From positions 39,965 through 103,964 of the forward strand of contig WTGU01000050.1 in the NCBI GenBank assembly GCA_011523425.1: a stretch of DNA of 64,000 bases, written 5' to 3'. The stretch comes from Alphaproteobacteria bacterium (GTDB taxonomy: Bacteria; Pseudomonadota; Alphaproteobacteria; UBA828). The translations under genes and the position numbers were made by a program. The notes beneath the pieces are model-generated. The model did not search any database. It had not been told where the DNA came from and saw only the letters and a list, made by a program, of their open reading frames with translations. Position 1 is the stretch's first letter. Each line of letters starts with the position of its first letter. Below, in pieces: positions 28,241 through 36,568 of this stretch.

Positions 28241-28897
28241 TCAGTAGGCGCCGTGGGCGCGCGCCGCCACGATCACGCGCTCGATCTCGGCAACGGCGCC
28301 GACCACGTCGCGGCCCACCAGATCCATCTTGCGGAGCTGACCGATCCGGGCGCCTGCGTTCTTCACCTCTCCCCCGGGGAAGACATAGGAAAGGATGTTA
28401 CAGGAATCCACCAGGGAGAGCAGCGCAACATCCCGAGGATCGGGTATCTCGTCCGAGAGAATGAGCGTCTTGATGCGCTCCTTGACCTCTCGCGCCGCCT
28501 CGCCGTCGGCCGTCTCGTAACGGCGGCTGCGGCGGCCCAGGAGCGATCTCTTCTCGCGCCGCTCCAGGATGCCGCGCTCCACGAGGCGGTCCAGCACCGC
28601 GGTCTGAAGGCCGGCCGCTTCGTCGGCGGACAACGTCTTGATCCAGGTCGACGTGTCGGTTGTTTCCGGATGATCCGCGATCCTGGCCAGGATGCGATCG
28701 AGTATGGCCTCTCCGGTCGGCGTGCGGTCGCTGACGACGAGCGTCTTCGGGTCGGTGTCGATCCGATACGCGAACGCCAGGTCCATCAGCACCGCACCGA
28801 CTAGGGCGCATTCCAGGATGTTGGGGTGGATGGCAAGGAGCTCGCCGCTCTTCTCGTCCAGCAGCAGGAGACAGGTCTCTTCGACGAATGTCAGCAT
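28241..28897 (-). CDS. GPP34 (GOLPH3-like) family protein
   Basis: A 218-residue protein of the GPP34 family, whose eukaryotic members bind phosphatidylinositol-4-phosphate at the Golgi; bacterial roles are unknown. MLTFVEETCLLLLDEKSGEL, ALVGAVLMDLAFAYRID and VERGILERREKRSLLGRRSRRYE are the family's conserved segments. The ATG at 28897 was chosen because the homology starts there. It is upstream of the sensory operon in the same direction and could be its first gene. Confidence 0.82.
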   Translation of the reverse strand: MLTFVEETCLLLLDEKSGELLAIHPNILECALVGAVLMDLAFAYRIDTDPKTLVVSDRTPTGEAILDRILARIADHPETTDTSTWIKTLSADEAAGLQTAVLDRLVERGILERREKRSLLGRRSRRYETADGEAAREVKERIKTLILSDEIPDPRDVALLSLVDSCNILSYVFPGGEVKNAGARIGQLRKMDLVGRDVVGAVAEIERVIVAARAHGAY

Positions 28898-29230
28898 GGC
28901 TCCGTCCGGTTCGGGAGTTGACGGCGGCAACGATGATCAGACGCCGGGAGAGGGTCGGAGGGAACGCCCTGCGACGCCATCAACGAGCAATTGGGGCATC
29001 CAGACCGAGAGCATGCATCACGCGTTCCCACATATTCAAATAGTTAATAATTGTAACGGCGATGTCGTCGGCGTCCTGCTCCAATAGTTTCCATCCATTT
29101 GCACGGCGCCCTTTCTGCTTCATGGCCGGACACGTGCCTGCCCCGATGATGTATCGTGCACCGACCCAGGGTCGCACATTGGCTGCCCGAATACGCAGCT
29201 CGACCCGCGCATCCCGGACCACGATTGCGA
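28898..29230. other. Divergent intergenic region
   Basis: The gap between GPP34 (minus) and an SDR gene (plus) holds an AT-rich dip around 29030-29060, a likely promoter zone, and the doubtful 47-codon frame listed separately. Nothing else is seen. Confidence 0.4.
28980..29123 (-). CDS. Small hypothetical protein (47 aa)
   Basis: A short frame beginning MKQKGRRANGWKLLEQDADD and ending in an amphipathic helix-like stretch (INYLNMWERVMHALGL). Composition is less GC-rich than the neighbours. It looks protein-like but has no clear Shine-Dalgarno sequence and no family I recognise. It lies 82 bases upstream of the GPP34 gene and would share its direction. Confidence 0.35.
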   Translation of the reverse strand: MKQKGRRANGWKLLEQDADDIAVTIINYLNMWERVMHALGLDAPIAR

Positions 29231-30091
29231 ATGGCGAACGGCGTGGACATGCACGGCAAGGTCTGCCTCGTCACGGGCGCGGCCTCGGGCATCGGCCGGG
29301 CGGCCGCGCTCGGCCTCGCTGAACGCGGTGCGACGGTGGTGACGATCTGCCGCAGCGAGGCGCGCGGCGCCCCGGTGCTGGAGGCGATCGGGCAGCGGGG
29401 CGGCAGCGGCAGGGCGGCGCTTCTCGCTGCCGATCTCTCTTCCCAGCGGCAGGTGCGCGCCGCGGCGGCGGCCTTCCGCGAGCGCTTCGACCGCCTCGAC
29501 GTGCTGGTGAACAACGCGGGCGTCGCCGGCGCAAAGCCCCGCCAGGTGACCGAGGACGGGCTGGAGCGGACCTTCGCGGTGAACCATCTCGCGCCCTTCC
29601 TGCTCACCGCGCTTCTCCGCGACATGCTCGAGGCGAGCGCGCCGGCGCGCGTGGTGACCGTGAGCTCGGCCGCGCACCGCTACGCCGCGCTCGACTTCGA
29701 CGACCTGCAGGGCGTCCGTCGCTATTCGCCCTTCGGCGCCTACTGCCGCTCGAAGCTCGCGAACGTGCTCTTCACCCGCGAGCTGGCGCGCCGGCTGGAG
29801 GGCACGGGCGTTACCGCCACCTGCATGCATCCGGGGGTCGTTGCGACGGCGCTCTTTCGCGACGCCCCGGGCTGGGTGCGGGCGTTCTTCGCCAGTCCCC
29901 TGGTGCTGACGCCGGAGCGGGGCGCGGACACGGTGCTCCATCTCGCCTCCGCGCCGGAGGTCGCCGGATTGAACGGATGTTACTTCGTGCGCCGCAAGCC
30001 GGTCCGCCCCTCGCGCGCTGCCCGCGATGACGACGCGGCCCGGCGCCTGTGGGCGGCGAGCGAGGCGCTGACGGCGGCGAGCGAGGCGTAG
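29231..30091 (+). CDS. Short-chain dehydrogenase/reductase (retinol-dehydrogenase-like)
   Basis: A 286-residue SDR. Cofactor motif KVCLVTGAASGIGRAAALGLAERGA, LVNNAGVAG, the catalytic Ser in VVTVSSAAHRYA and Tyr-Lys in YCRSKLAN are present. The downstream form (VNHLAPFLLT, THPG-like CMHPGVVAT) resembles retinol dehydrogenase/WWOX-type SDRs. The substrate is unknown. The ATG at 29231 or one at 29249 could start it. Confidence 0.88.
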   Translation: MANGVDMHGKVCLVTGAASGIGRAAALGLAERGATVVTICRSEARGAPVLEAIGQRGGSGRAALLAADLSSQRQVRAAAAAFRERFDRLDVLVNNAGVAGAKPRQVTEDGLERTFAVNHLAPFLLTALLRDMLEASAPARVVTVSSAAHRYAALDFDDLQGVRRYSPFGAYCRSKLANVLFTRELARRLEGTGVTATCMHPGVVATALFRDAPGWVRAFFASPLVLTPERGADTVLHLASAPEVAGLNGCYFVRRKPVRPSRAARDDDAARRLWAASEALTAASEA

Positions 30092-30136
30092 TCGAGGCGT
30101 CGGCGTGCTACGGTCGGGCCCTGGTGCGCTGGGAAG

Positions 30137-31165
30137 GTGAACCGAGTGCAGATCGAAACGAGAGCGCAGGCGCCGCTGGCGGTCGAGTGCACACGCGGGC
30201 CGGCGGTGGAGAGCCGGCATCTGGTCGATGCCGCGGTGGTCGACCCTGCGGGGCGGCTCGTGCAGGGCTGGGGCGAGACCGACGCGGTCGTCTATCCGCG
30301 CTCGGCCATCAAGTCGGTGCAGGTTCTGCCATTGATCGAGAGCGGTGCGGCCGAGCGCTACGCAGTGACCGACGAGGAGATCGCGCTCGCCTGCTCGTCG
30401 CATAACGGGCAGGCGGCCCATCTGGAGGTCGTGCGCGGCTGGCTCGCGCGCGCCGGGCTCGGCGAGAGCGACCTCGAATGCGGCCCTCACCTGCCCTACC
30501 ACACGCCCTCCGCCCACGCCTGCGTGCGTGCCGGCGAGGCGGGGCGCGCGGTCCATAACATGTGCTCCGGCAAGCACGCCGCGTTCCTGGTGACGGCGCG
30601 CGCGCTGGGCGAGCCGACGCAGGGCTACATCGCGCGCGACCACCCGGTGCAGCAGCGGGTCGCAGCCGCCATCGCCGCGCTCTCCGGCCACGATCTCGAG
30701 CGGGCGCCGTGGGCGATCGACGGGTGCAGCATCCCCACCATCGGCCTGCCGCTCTCGGCGCTCGCCCGGGCCGCGGCGCGCATCGCCGATCCCACCGGCC
30801 TCGAAGACGAACGGCGGGCCGCGATTGCGCGGGTACGCCGCGCGGTCGCCGGCCATCCCTTCATGGTCGCCGGCGACGGCCGCGCATGCACGCGCATCAT
30901 CGGGACGGCAGGGGAGCGCGTGCTGGTCAAGTTCGGCGCGGAGGGCGTGTTCTTCGCCGCGCTCTACGGCAGCGGCCTCGGCCTCGCGCTGAAGGTGCGG
31001 GACGGCGCCACGCGCGCCGCCGATGCTGCAGTCGCGGCGATGCTCGATCGTCTCGGCGCCCTCGACGGCCGCGACCGGGCGGCGCTCGCCGACATGCTGG
31101 ACAAGCCCCTGCACAATTGGGCGGGCCGATTGGTGGGAGCCGTCCGCCCCACGCAAGACGGGTGA
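30137..31165 (+). CDS. L-asparaginase, Rhizobium-type (class 3)
   Basis: A 342-residue asparaginase unrelated to the E. coli AnsA/AnsB fold. The Ser-x-x-Lys pair S56-A-I-K59 and the C143-S-G-K146 motif correspond to the catalytic and zinc-site residues known from the Rhizobium etli ReAV-type enzyme. CSSHNGQAAHLEVVRGWL and PHLPYHTPSAHACVRAGEAGRAVHN-like blocks are conserved. It would release ammonia from asparagine. The start is a GTG with GGGAAG upstream; the SDR gene ends 45 bases before. Confidence 0.88.
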   Translation: MNRVQIETRAQAPLAVECTRGPAVESRHLVDAAVVDPAGRLVQGWGETDAVVYPRSAIKSVQVLPLIESGAAERYAVTDEEIALACSSHNGQAAHLEVVRGWLARAGLGESDLECGPHLPYHTPSAHACVRAGEAGRAVHNMCSGKHAAFLVTARALGEPTQGYIARDHPVQQRVAAAIAALSGHDLERAPWAIDGCSIPTIGLPLSALARAAARIADPTGLEDERRAAIARVRRAVAGHPFMVAGDGRACTRIIGTAGERVLVKFGAEGVFFAALYGSGLGLALKVRDGATRAADAAVAAMLDRLGALDGRDRAALADMLDKPLHNWAGRLVGAVRPTQDG

Positions 31166-31186
31166 TCGAGAGGAAAGGGAGAAGCG

Positions 31187-31936
31187 ATGCTCAAGCTTTC
31201 GGATTTCGCAGGCCGGGTGCTGCGCGAGGACGATCTCGACGGTCTCGGCCGGCCCACCGGGGAGGTGATCGCCGAGGCCATCGACGAGGGCCGCACCGAG
31301 GAGGCCAAGACCCTCGCCCGCAACCTGATCCACGAGTGGAAGGGCCTCCACGACCTCTACTGCGACTGGGTCTGGGACCTGCTGACCAAGATCGGGCGCA
31401 AGTTCGGCGAGGGCGAGGTCTACGCCATGCTGCGCGCGACGCAGGAGACCTGGATGATGAAGCGGACCTGGAAGGGGTTCCGCAAGATGACCGTCGAGCG
31501 CCAGGTCACGCTCACCGCCGAGATGATGCGCGCGCATCGCTGCGGGCCCAGGCAGGAGGGTGACATCGAGGTGCTGGAGGACGAGGACCGCTACACCATC
31601 GTCATGGACCCCTGCGGAAGCGGCGGGCGCATGCGGCGGGGCGATCCCGTGGACGGCACCCCGTCCCGCCTCGGCCCGCCCTACAATTTCGGCGCGACGC
31701 AGGAGGCGCACTGGTGGAGCTGGGGCCGCAAGGGCGTGCCCTACTACTGCGTCCACTGCGCGCTCAACGAGATCCTGCCGATCGAGTGGGGCGGCGCGCC
31801 GCTCTGGGTCACCGACTTCGATCCCGACCACGCCAAGCCCTGCCGCTGGCACTTCTACAAGAAGCCAGGGCTGATCCCCGAGGAATACTGGACCCGCCTC
31901 GGCAAGGAGAAGCCGGCGCAATTCGACGAGGGGTGA
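31187..31936 (+). CDS. Conserved hypothetical protein, Cys/His-containing
   Basis: A 249-residue soluble protein I cannot name. It opens with a charged helical half (ARNLIHEWKGLHDLYCDWVWDLLTKIGRKFGEGE). The second half has MDPCGSGGRMRRGDP, YYCVHCALNE and KPCRWHFYKKPG. The Cys and His residues in these three blocks look like a metal site. It starts 21 bases after the asparaginase gene behind AGAGGAAAGGGAGAAGC, so the two are probably co-transcribed. Confidence 0.7.
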   Translation: MLKLSDFAGRVLREDDLDGLGRPTGEVIAEAIDEGRTEEAKTLARNLIHEWKGLHDLYCDWVWDLLTKIGRKFGEGEVYAMLRATQETWMMKRTWKGFRKMTVERQVTLTAEMMRAHRCGPRQEGDIEVLEDEDRYTIVMDPCGSGGRMRRGDPVDGTPSRLGPPYNFGATQEAHWWSWGRKGVPYYCVHCALNEILPIEWGGAPLWVTDFDPDHAKPCRWHFYKKPGLIPEEYWTRLGKEKPAQFDEG

Positions 31937-32016
31937 CGGGCACGGCGCGGCGGTATTCAAGACCTACCGAATTGGACTAAACTGGGAACATCGGGTCAAC
32001 GACGACCGTGGTGTTC

Positions 32017-32499
32017 ATGGTGCTTTCCGCCGCCACGCCTGCCCAGCTCGCGCTCGACCTCGCGCGCCCCTGCGTCGCCGAGGGGCGGGCAGAGGGGCTC
32101 GCCCGCGGCGTCTGCCGGCTGCTCGATTCCATGGGCATCTGCGCGCTCGTCGAGGTGCCGCTCGGCACCGGCCGCCGCGCGGACGTGCTGGGGCAGGACG
32201 GCAAAGGGCGCTTCACCATCGTCGAGATCAAGAGCGGGCTTGCGGACTTTCGCACCGACACCAAGTGGGAGGACTACCGCGACCATTGCGACCGGCTCTA
32301 TTTCGCGGTCGGCAGCGCGTTCCCGCTCGATGCGCTGCCCGAGAGCGCCGGCGTCATTGTCGCCGACCGCTTCGGCGCTGAGATCAGGCGCGAGGCGCCG
32401 CACCGGCCCATGGCCCAGGGGCTTCGCCGCAAGCAGGCGATCCGCTTCGGCCGCGTCGCTGCCCACCGCCTGCGCTTCTTCCACGAGGGACCGGGGTAG
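32017..32499 (+). CDS. mmcB: MmcB-family DNA repair protein
   Basis: A 160-residue protein of the MmcB family, named for its mitomycin C-sensitivity role in Caulobacter. GRRADVLGQDGKGRFTIVEIKSGLADFRTDTKWEDYRDHCDRLYFAV is the PD-(D/E)xK nuclease-like core, with Glu-x-Lys in VEIKSG. The likely start is the ATG at 32017, though GTG codons lie just upstream. A palindromic repeat begins at its stop codon. Confidence 0.87.
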   Translation: MVLSAATPAQLALDLARPCVAEGRAEGLARGVCRLLDSMGICALVEVPLGTGRRADVLGQDGKGRFTIVEIKSGLADFRTDTKWEDYRDHCDRLYFAVGSAFPLDALPESAGVIVADRFGAEIRREAPHRPMAQGLRRKQAIRFGRVAAHRLRFFHEGPG

Positions 32500-32552
32500 A
32501 GCGTATCCGTCTCTGACGGATACGCGACAGGCCGCGACTGCGAGCGACAAAG
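32499..32552. repeat. Dispersed palindromic element, copy C (shortened, inverted)
   Basis: Starts with a perfect 11-bp stem (GCGTATCCGTC, loop TCT, GACGGATACGC; 32501-32525). It continues as the reverse complement of the CGCAGTCGCGGCCTGTCGCG and TTTGTCGCT blocks of copies A and B. The central part present in the other copies is missing. Confidence 0.75.
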
Positions 32553-32596
32553 GGCTGGTGTCCCGATCGCGACGAACAAGGTCTCCCCCGCACGTC

Positions 32597-32674
32597 ATGG
32601 CCGGGCTTGTCCCGGCCATCCACGTCTCGCGGCCGCGCTAGGCCGATAGAGATGCCCGGAACAAGTCCGGGCAT
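32597..32674. repeat. Pair of REP-like palindromes in opposite orientation
   Basis: Two perfect 9-bp-stem hairpins: ATGGCCGGG-CTTGT-CCCGGCCAT (32597-32619) and ATGCCCGGA-ACAAG-TCCGGGCAT (32652-32674). The loops are reverse complements, so the two units are inverted copies of one type. Very similar palindromes are widespread in alphaproteobacterial intergenic DNA. Confidence 0.7.
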
Positions 32675-32683
32675 GACGAGGAG

Positions 32684-32706
32684 TTGACGGATGCGCGACA
32701 GGCCGC
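32684..32706. repeat. Fragment of the dispersed palindromic element, copy D
   Basis: TTGACGGATGCGCGACAGGC (start) matches the inverted right-hand end of copies A and C, including the half-stem and the GCGACAGGCC block. The other half of the hairpin is absent. Confidence 0.5.
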
Positions 32707-32749
32707 TCGCTTCCGCGCCGCTTCGCACCGTGCTAAAAGCCGCCTCGCC

Positions 32750-32823
32750 TGGGGCGTAGCCAAGCGGTAAGGCAACGGGTTTTGGTCCCGTGATCCCAGG
32801 TTCGAATCCTGGCGCCCCAGCCA
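32750..32823 (+). tRNA. tRNA-Gln (anticodon TTG)
   Basis: A 74-base gene including encoded CCA. Acceptor arms TGGGGCG and CGCCCCA pair fully with discriminator G. The anticodon stem ACGGG/CCCGT encloses loop TTTTGGT, giving anticodon TTG (reads CAA, Gln). The T arm holds GGTTCGAATCC. Confidence 0.96.
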
Positions 32824-32875
32824 CGCCCTGCCGCCGGCACCTGAGGAGAGGGCCGATCGCCCGCCGCGATACCCC

Positions 32876-34231
32876 ATGATCCCGCGCTATTCACGCCCGG
32901 AGATGGCTGCGGTCTGGGCGCCGGAAACCCGCTTCGCCATCTGGCTGGAGATCGAGCGCCACGCGCTGGACGCCCAGGTCGCGCGGGGCGAGGCGCCGCA
33001 GGCGGCGGCGGACGCGCTCGCCCGCGCGATCCGCGAGCACGGCGACGCCCTCGTCGACCCCGCCCGGATCGAGGCGATCGAGCGCGAGACCCGCCACGAT
33101 GTGATCGCCTTCCTCACCAACCTCGCCGACCATGTGGGGTCCGACGCCCGCTTCATCCACCAGGGCCTCACCTCGTCCGACGTCCTCGATACCTGCCTCG
33201 CCGTGCAGCTCGACCGGGCCGGCGCCCTGCTGGAGCAGGGCATCGCCGCCGTGGCGGCAGCGCTGGAGCGCCGCGCCGTCGAGCACAGGCACACGCTTTG
33301 CGTCGGCCGCAGCCACGGCGTTCATGCCGAGCCCACGAGCTTCGGCCTCAAGCTCGCCGGCCACCATGCGGAGTTCGCCCGCGCCGGCGAGCGCATGAGG
33401 GTTGCACGGCGCGAGATCGCCACCTGCGTCATCTCCGGCCCGGTCGGCACCTTCGCGAGCGTGGCGCCCGAGGTCGAGGCGCACGTCGCCGCCCGGATGG
33501 GGCTCGCGCCGGAGCCGGTCTCCACCCAGGTCATCCCGCGCGACCGCCACGCGATGTATTTCGCCATGCTCGGCGTCATCGCCGGCGCGGTGGAGCGGCT
33601 CGCGGTCGAGATCCGGCATCTGCAGCGGAGCGAGGTGGGGGAGGCGGCGGAGGCCTTCGGCAAGGGGCAGAAGGGCTCGTCCGCCATGCCCCACAAGAAG
33701 AACCCCATCCTGAGCGAGAACCTGACCGGGCTCGCCCGCATCGTTCGCGCGGCCGTGACTCCGGCGCTGGAGAACGTCGCGCTCTGGCACGAGCGCGACA
33801 TCAGCCATTCCGCCGTGGAGCGGGTCTTCGCGCCGGACGCGACCATCGCGCTGGACTTCGCGCTCAGCCGGCTCGCTGGCGTCGTCGACGGTCTCGTGGT
33901 GGACGCCGCCGCCATGCGGCGCAATCTCGAGAGCCGCGGCGGGCTGGTCTACAGCCAGCGCGTGCTGCTGGCGCTGGTCGAACGCGGGATCGGCCGCGAG
34001 GATGCTTACGCCATCGTTCAGGAGATAGCGCTCGACGTGTGGGAGGAGGGCGGCGACTTCGAGGCCGCGCTCGCCGCCGATGCGCGGGTCGCGGCCGTCC
34101 TCGACCGCGCCGCGCTCGCCGCGCTGTTCCGGCCCGAGCCCTGTCTCCAGCATGTCGATACGATCTTCGAGCGCGTCTTCGGGCGCACCACCGACGAATC
34201 AACCGAGAAGGAAGGGAGTGGACGTTCATGA
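32876..34231 (+). CDS. purB: Adenylosuccinate lyase
   Basis: A 451-residue fumarase/aspartase-superfamily lyase catalysing two fumarate-releasing steps of purine synthesis. MIPRYSRPEMAAVW is the typical N-terminus. TSSDVLDT, GRSHGVHAEPTSFG and the superfamily signature KGSSAMPHKKNPILSENL are all present, the last with the catalytic Ser loop. Length is normal. Its TGA overlaps the ATG of the following SDR gene (ATGA), an unusual partner for purB. Confidence 0.96.
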   Translation: MIPRYSRPEMAAVWAPETRFAIWLEIERHALDAQVARGEAPQAAADALARAIREHGDALVDPARIEAIERETRHDVIAFLTNLADHVGSDARFIHQGLTSSDVLDTCLAVQLDRAGALLEQGIAAVAAALERRAVEHRHTLCVGRSHGVHAEPTSFGLKLAGHHAEFARAGERMRVARREIATCVISGPVGTFASVAPEVEAHVAARMGLAPEPVSTQVIPRDRHAMYFAMLGVIAGAVERLAVEIRHLQRSEVGEAAEAFGKGQKGSSAMPHKKNPILSENLTGLARIVRAAVTPALENVALWHERDISHSAVERVFAPDATIALDFALSRLAGVVDGLVVDAAAMRRNLESRGGLVYSQRVLLALVERGIGREDAYAIVQEIALDVWEEGGDFEAALAADARVAAVLDRAALAALFRPEPCLQHVDTIFERVFGRTTDESTEKEGSGRS

Positions 34232-34974
34232 TCGAGATGCAGGACCACATTGCGGTCATCACCGGCGCCGGCAGCGGGTTCGGCGAGGCCACGGCGTATA
34301 GGCTCGCGCGCGAGGGGATGCCGATCCTCTGCCAGGACATCAACGAGGAGAACGCCGAGCGCACCGCCGCCAAGGTGCGCGAGGGCAACGGCCGGGCCGC
34401 GGCAGTCGGCGGTGACGTCTCCAGCGAAGCGGACGTGAAGGCCGTGTTCGAGGCCTGCCGCCAGTCCTTCGGCGACTGCACGCTGCTCTTCGCCAACGCC
34501 GGCTACGCCCGTCTCTCGCCCTTCGTCGAGATGCCGACCGAGGAGTTCGACCGCATGGTGGCGGTGCTGCTGCGTGGCGTCTTCCTCTGCGACCGCGAGG
34601 CGCTCGGCCCGATGCTGGAGAAGGGCGAAGGCGTCATCATCAACACCGCCTCGCAGCTCGGCCACAAGGGGGCCTTCGAGATGGCCCACTATGCGGCGGC
34701 GAAGGCCGGCGTCATCGGGCTCACCAAGTCGCTCGCGCTCGAGGTCGCGAGTCGCGGCGTCCGCGTCAACGCCATCGGCCCCGGCCCCTGTAACACCCCG
34801 ATCCTCGACGACATCTCCGACGAGTGGAAGGAGAGGAAGGCCGCCGAGCTGCCGCTCGGGCGCTTCGGCGAGGCCTGGGAGATCGCGGAGACGGTGGCAT
34901 TTCTCGCAGGCCCCGGCGGCGGCATCTACGTCGGCCAGACCCTCGGCCCCAACTCCGGCGACGTCATGCTGTGA
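34228..34974 (+). CDS. Short-chain dehydrogenase/reductase
   Basis: A 248-residue classical SDR. AVITGAGSGFGEATAYRLAREG binds NAD(P); LFANAGYA, NTASQLGHKG (Ser) and HYAAAKAGVIGLTKSLALEV (Tyr-x3-Lys) complete the active site. VRVNAIGPGPCNTPIL is typical of the FabG-like group. The substrate is unknown. Four-base overlap with purB implies coupled translation but not a shared pathway. Confidence 0.9.
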   Translation: MIEMQDHIAVITGAGSGFGEATAYRLAREGMPILCQDINEENAERTAAKVREGNGRAAAVGGDVSSEADVKAVFEACRQSFGDCTLLFANAGYARLSPFVEMPTEEFDRMVAVLLRGVFLCDREALGPMLEKGEGVIINTASQLGHKGAFEMAHYAAAKAGVIGLTKSLALEVASRGVRVNAIGPGPCNTPILDDISDEWKERKAAELPLGRFGEAWEIAETVAFLAGPGGGIYVGQTLGPNSGDVML

Positions 34975-35004
34975 CGGCCGCCGTGCCGCGACCCTGCGCC
35001 CGCG

Positions 35005-35184
35005 TCAGGCGCCCTCGCCGTTGCCGTCGCGCACCGGCGGCGGCGCGGTGGCGGCGCGCGCGCTCTTCTGGCGCTTGCGCCGGCGCAGGTTCTCGCGGAG
35101 CGCCGCGGCGAGCCGTGCCTCGCGCTCGCGGCCCTTGGCGCCCGCGGGCGCCTGCGGCTCGTCCTTGCGGCGGTCCGTCGTCAT
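35005..35184 (-). CDS. Small basic alphaproteobacterial protein
   Basis: A 59-residue protein. The core REREARLAAALRENLRRRKRQ is a basic helix of a type found in many small conserved alphaproteobacterial proteins of unknown role. The ATG at 35184 gives MTTDRRKDE; a slightly longer start exists. It is convergent with the SDR gene and divergent from metY. Confidence 0.6.
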   Translation of the reverse strand: MTTDRRKDEPQAPAGAKGREREARLAAALRENLRRRKRQKSARAATAPPPVRDGNGEGA

Positions 35185-35258
35185 GACGCTTGCCACGGTA
35201 GCACGGATGACCGAGCCTCGCGGCGCCGGGCGGGGACTCGCCGGGGAGAGAGGGTGAC

Positions 35259-36566
35259 ATGGCCGATCCGCTCGCCTTCAAGCGCGACACGCTCAGCCTG
35301 CATGCCGGGCAGAAGCCGGACCCGGCGACCGGCGCGCGCGCCGTGCCGATCTACCAGACCACCTCCTTCGTGTTCGACGACACCGAGCAGGCGGCCTCGC
35401 TCTTCAACCTGGAGCGCGCCGGCCACATCTACTCGCGCATCTCGAACCCGACGGTGGCGGTGCTGGAGGAGCGGATCGCGGCGCTCGAAGGCGGCGTCGG
35501 CGCGGTCTGCACCGCGAGCGGGCAGGCGGCGCTCCATCTCGCGGTGGCGACGCTGATGGATGCCGGCGGGCACATCGTCTCGTCGGCTTCGCTCTACGGC
35601 GGCAGCCACAACCTCTTCACCCACACCCTGCCGCGCTTCGGCATCGAGACGAGCTTCGTCGACCCCCGCGACACCGAGGGTTTCCGCAAAGCGATCCGTC
35701 CCGAGACGCGCCTCGTCTTCGGCGAGACGCTGGGCAATCCCGGCCTCGAGATCATGGACCTGCCGGCGGTCGCCGCCATCGCCCACGAGGCCGGCGTGCC
35801 GCTGATGCTCGACAACACCTTCGCCACGCCCTGCCTCTGCCGGCCCTTCGAGCTGGGCTGCGACATCGTCATGCACTCGGCGACGAAGTTCCTGGGCGGC
35901 CACGGCGTCGCCATCGGCGGCGTGCTCGTCGATGCCGGCACCTTCGACTGGGAGGCCTCGCGCCTCTTCCCGACGCTCACCGAGCCCTATGCCGGCTATC
36001 ACGGCATCGACTTCGCCGAGGAGTTCGGGCCGGCGGCCTTCATCGCCCGCGCACGCGCCGAGGGGCTGCGCGACTTCGGCGCCTGCATGAGCCCGACCAA
36101 CGCCTTTCACATCCTCCAGGGCGTCGAGAGCCTGCCGGTGCGTATGGCGCGGCACGTCGAGAACGCGCGCAGGATCGTCGCCTTCCTGGACGGACACGAC
36201 GCGGTCTCGTGGGTGAGTTATCCGGAGCTTCCCTCGCATCCAGATCACGAGCGGGCGAAGACGCTGCTGCCGGCGGGCGCGGGCGCGATCTTCTGCTTCG
36301 GCGTGAAGGGCGGGCGCGAGGCGGGCCGGGCCTTCATCGAGGCAGTGGAGCTTCTCTCCCACCTCGCCAACGTGGGCGACGCGAAGAGCCTCGTCATCCA
36401 TCCCGCCAGCACCACCCATCAGCAGATGGATGCCGCGGCGCTCGAGGCCGCCGGCGTCGGCGAGGACATGGTGCGGCTCTCGATCGGGCTCGAGGACCCG
36501 GACGACATTATCGCCGACCTCGAGCGGGGCTTGCGGGCGGCCGCGCGCGCGGCCGGGGGGCGCTGA
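35259..36566 (+). CDS. metY: O-acetylhomoserine sulfhydrylase (Cys/Met metabolism PLP enzyme)
   Basis: A 435-residue gamma-family PLP enzyme. GARAVPIYQTTSFVFDDTEQAASLF and YSRISNPTVAVLEERIAALEGG are typical of O-acetylhomoserine aminocarboxypropyltransferase. The PLP lysine is in MHSATKFLGGHG. It would make homocysteine (or methionine) from O-acetylhomoserine and sulfide. A short-chain or cystathionine substrate cannot be excluded by eye. It is followed two bases later by a hydrolase gene, so the two are co-translated. Confidence 0.92.
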   Translation: MADPLAFKRDTLSLHAGQKPDPATGARAVPIYQTTSFVFDDTEQAASLFNLERAGHIYSRISNPTVAVLEERIAALEGGVGAVCTASGQAALHLAVATLMDAGGHIVSSASLYGGSHNLFTHTLPRFGIETSFVDPRDTEGFRKAIRPETRLVFGETLGNPGLEIMDLPAVAAIAHEAGVPLMLDNTFATPCLCRPFELGCDIVMHSATKFLGGHGVAIGGVLVDAGTFDWEASRLFPTLTEPYAGYHGIDFAEEFGPAAFIARARAEGLRDFGACMSPTNAFHILQGVESLPVRMARHVENARRIVAFLDGHDAVSWVSYPELPSHPDHERAKTLLPAGAGAIFCFGVKGGREAGRAFIEAVELLSHLANVGDAKSLVIHPASTTHQQMDAAALEAAGVGEDMVRLSIGLEDPDDIIADLERGLRAAARAAGGR

Positions 36567-36568
36567 CC

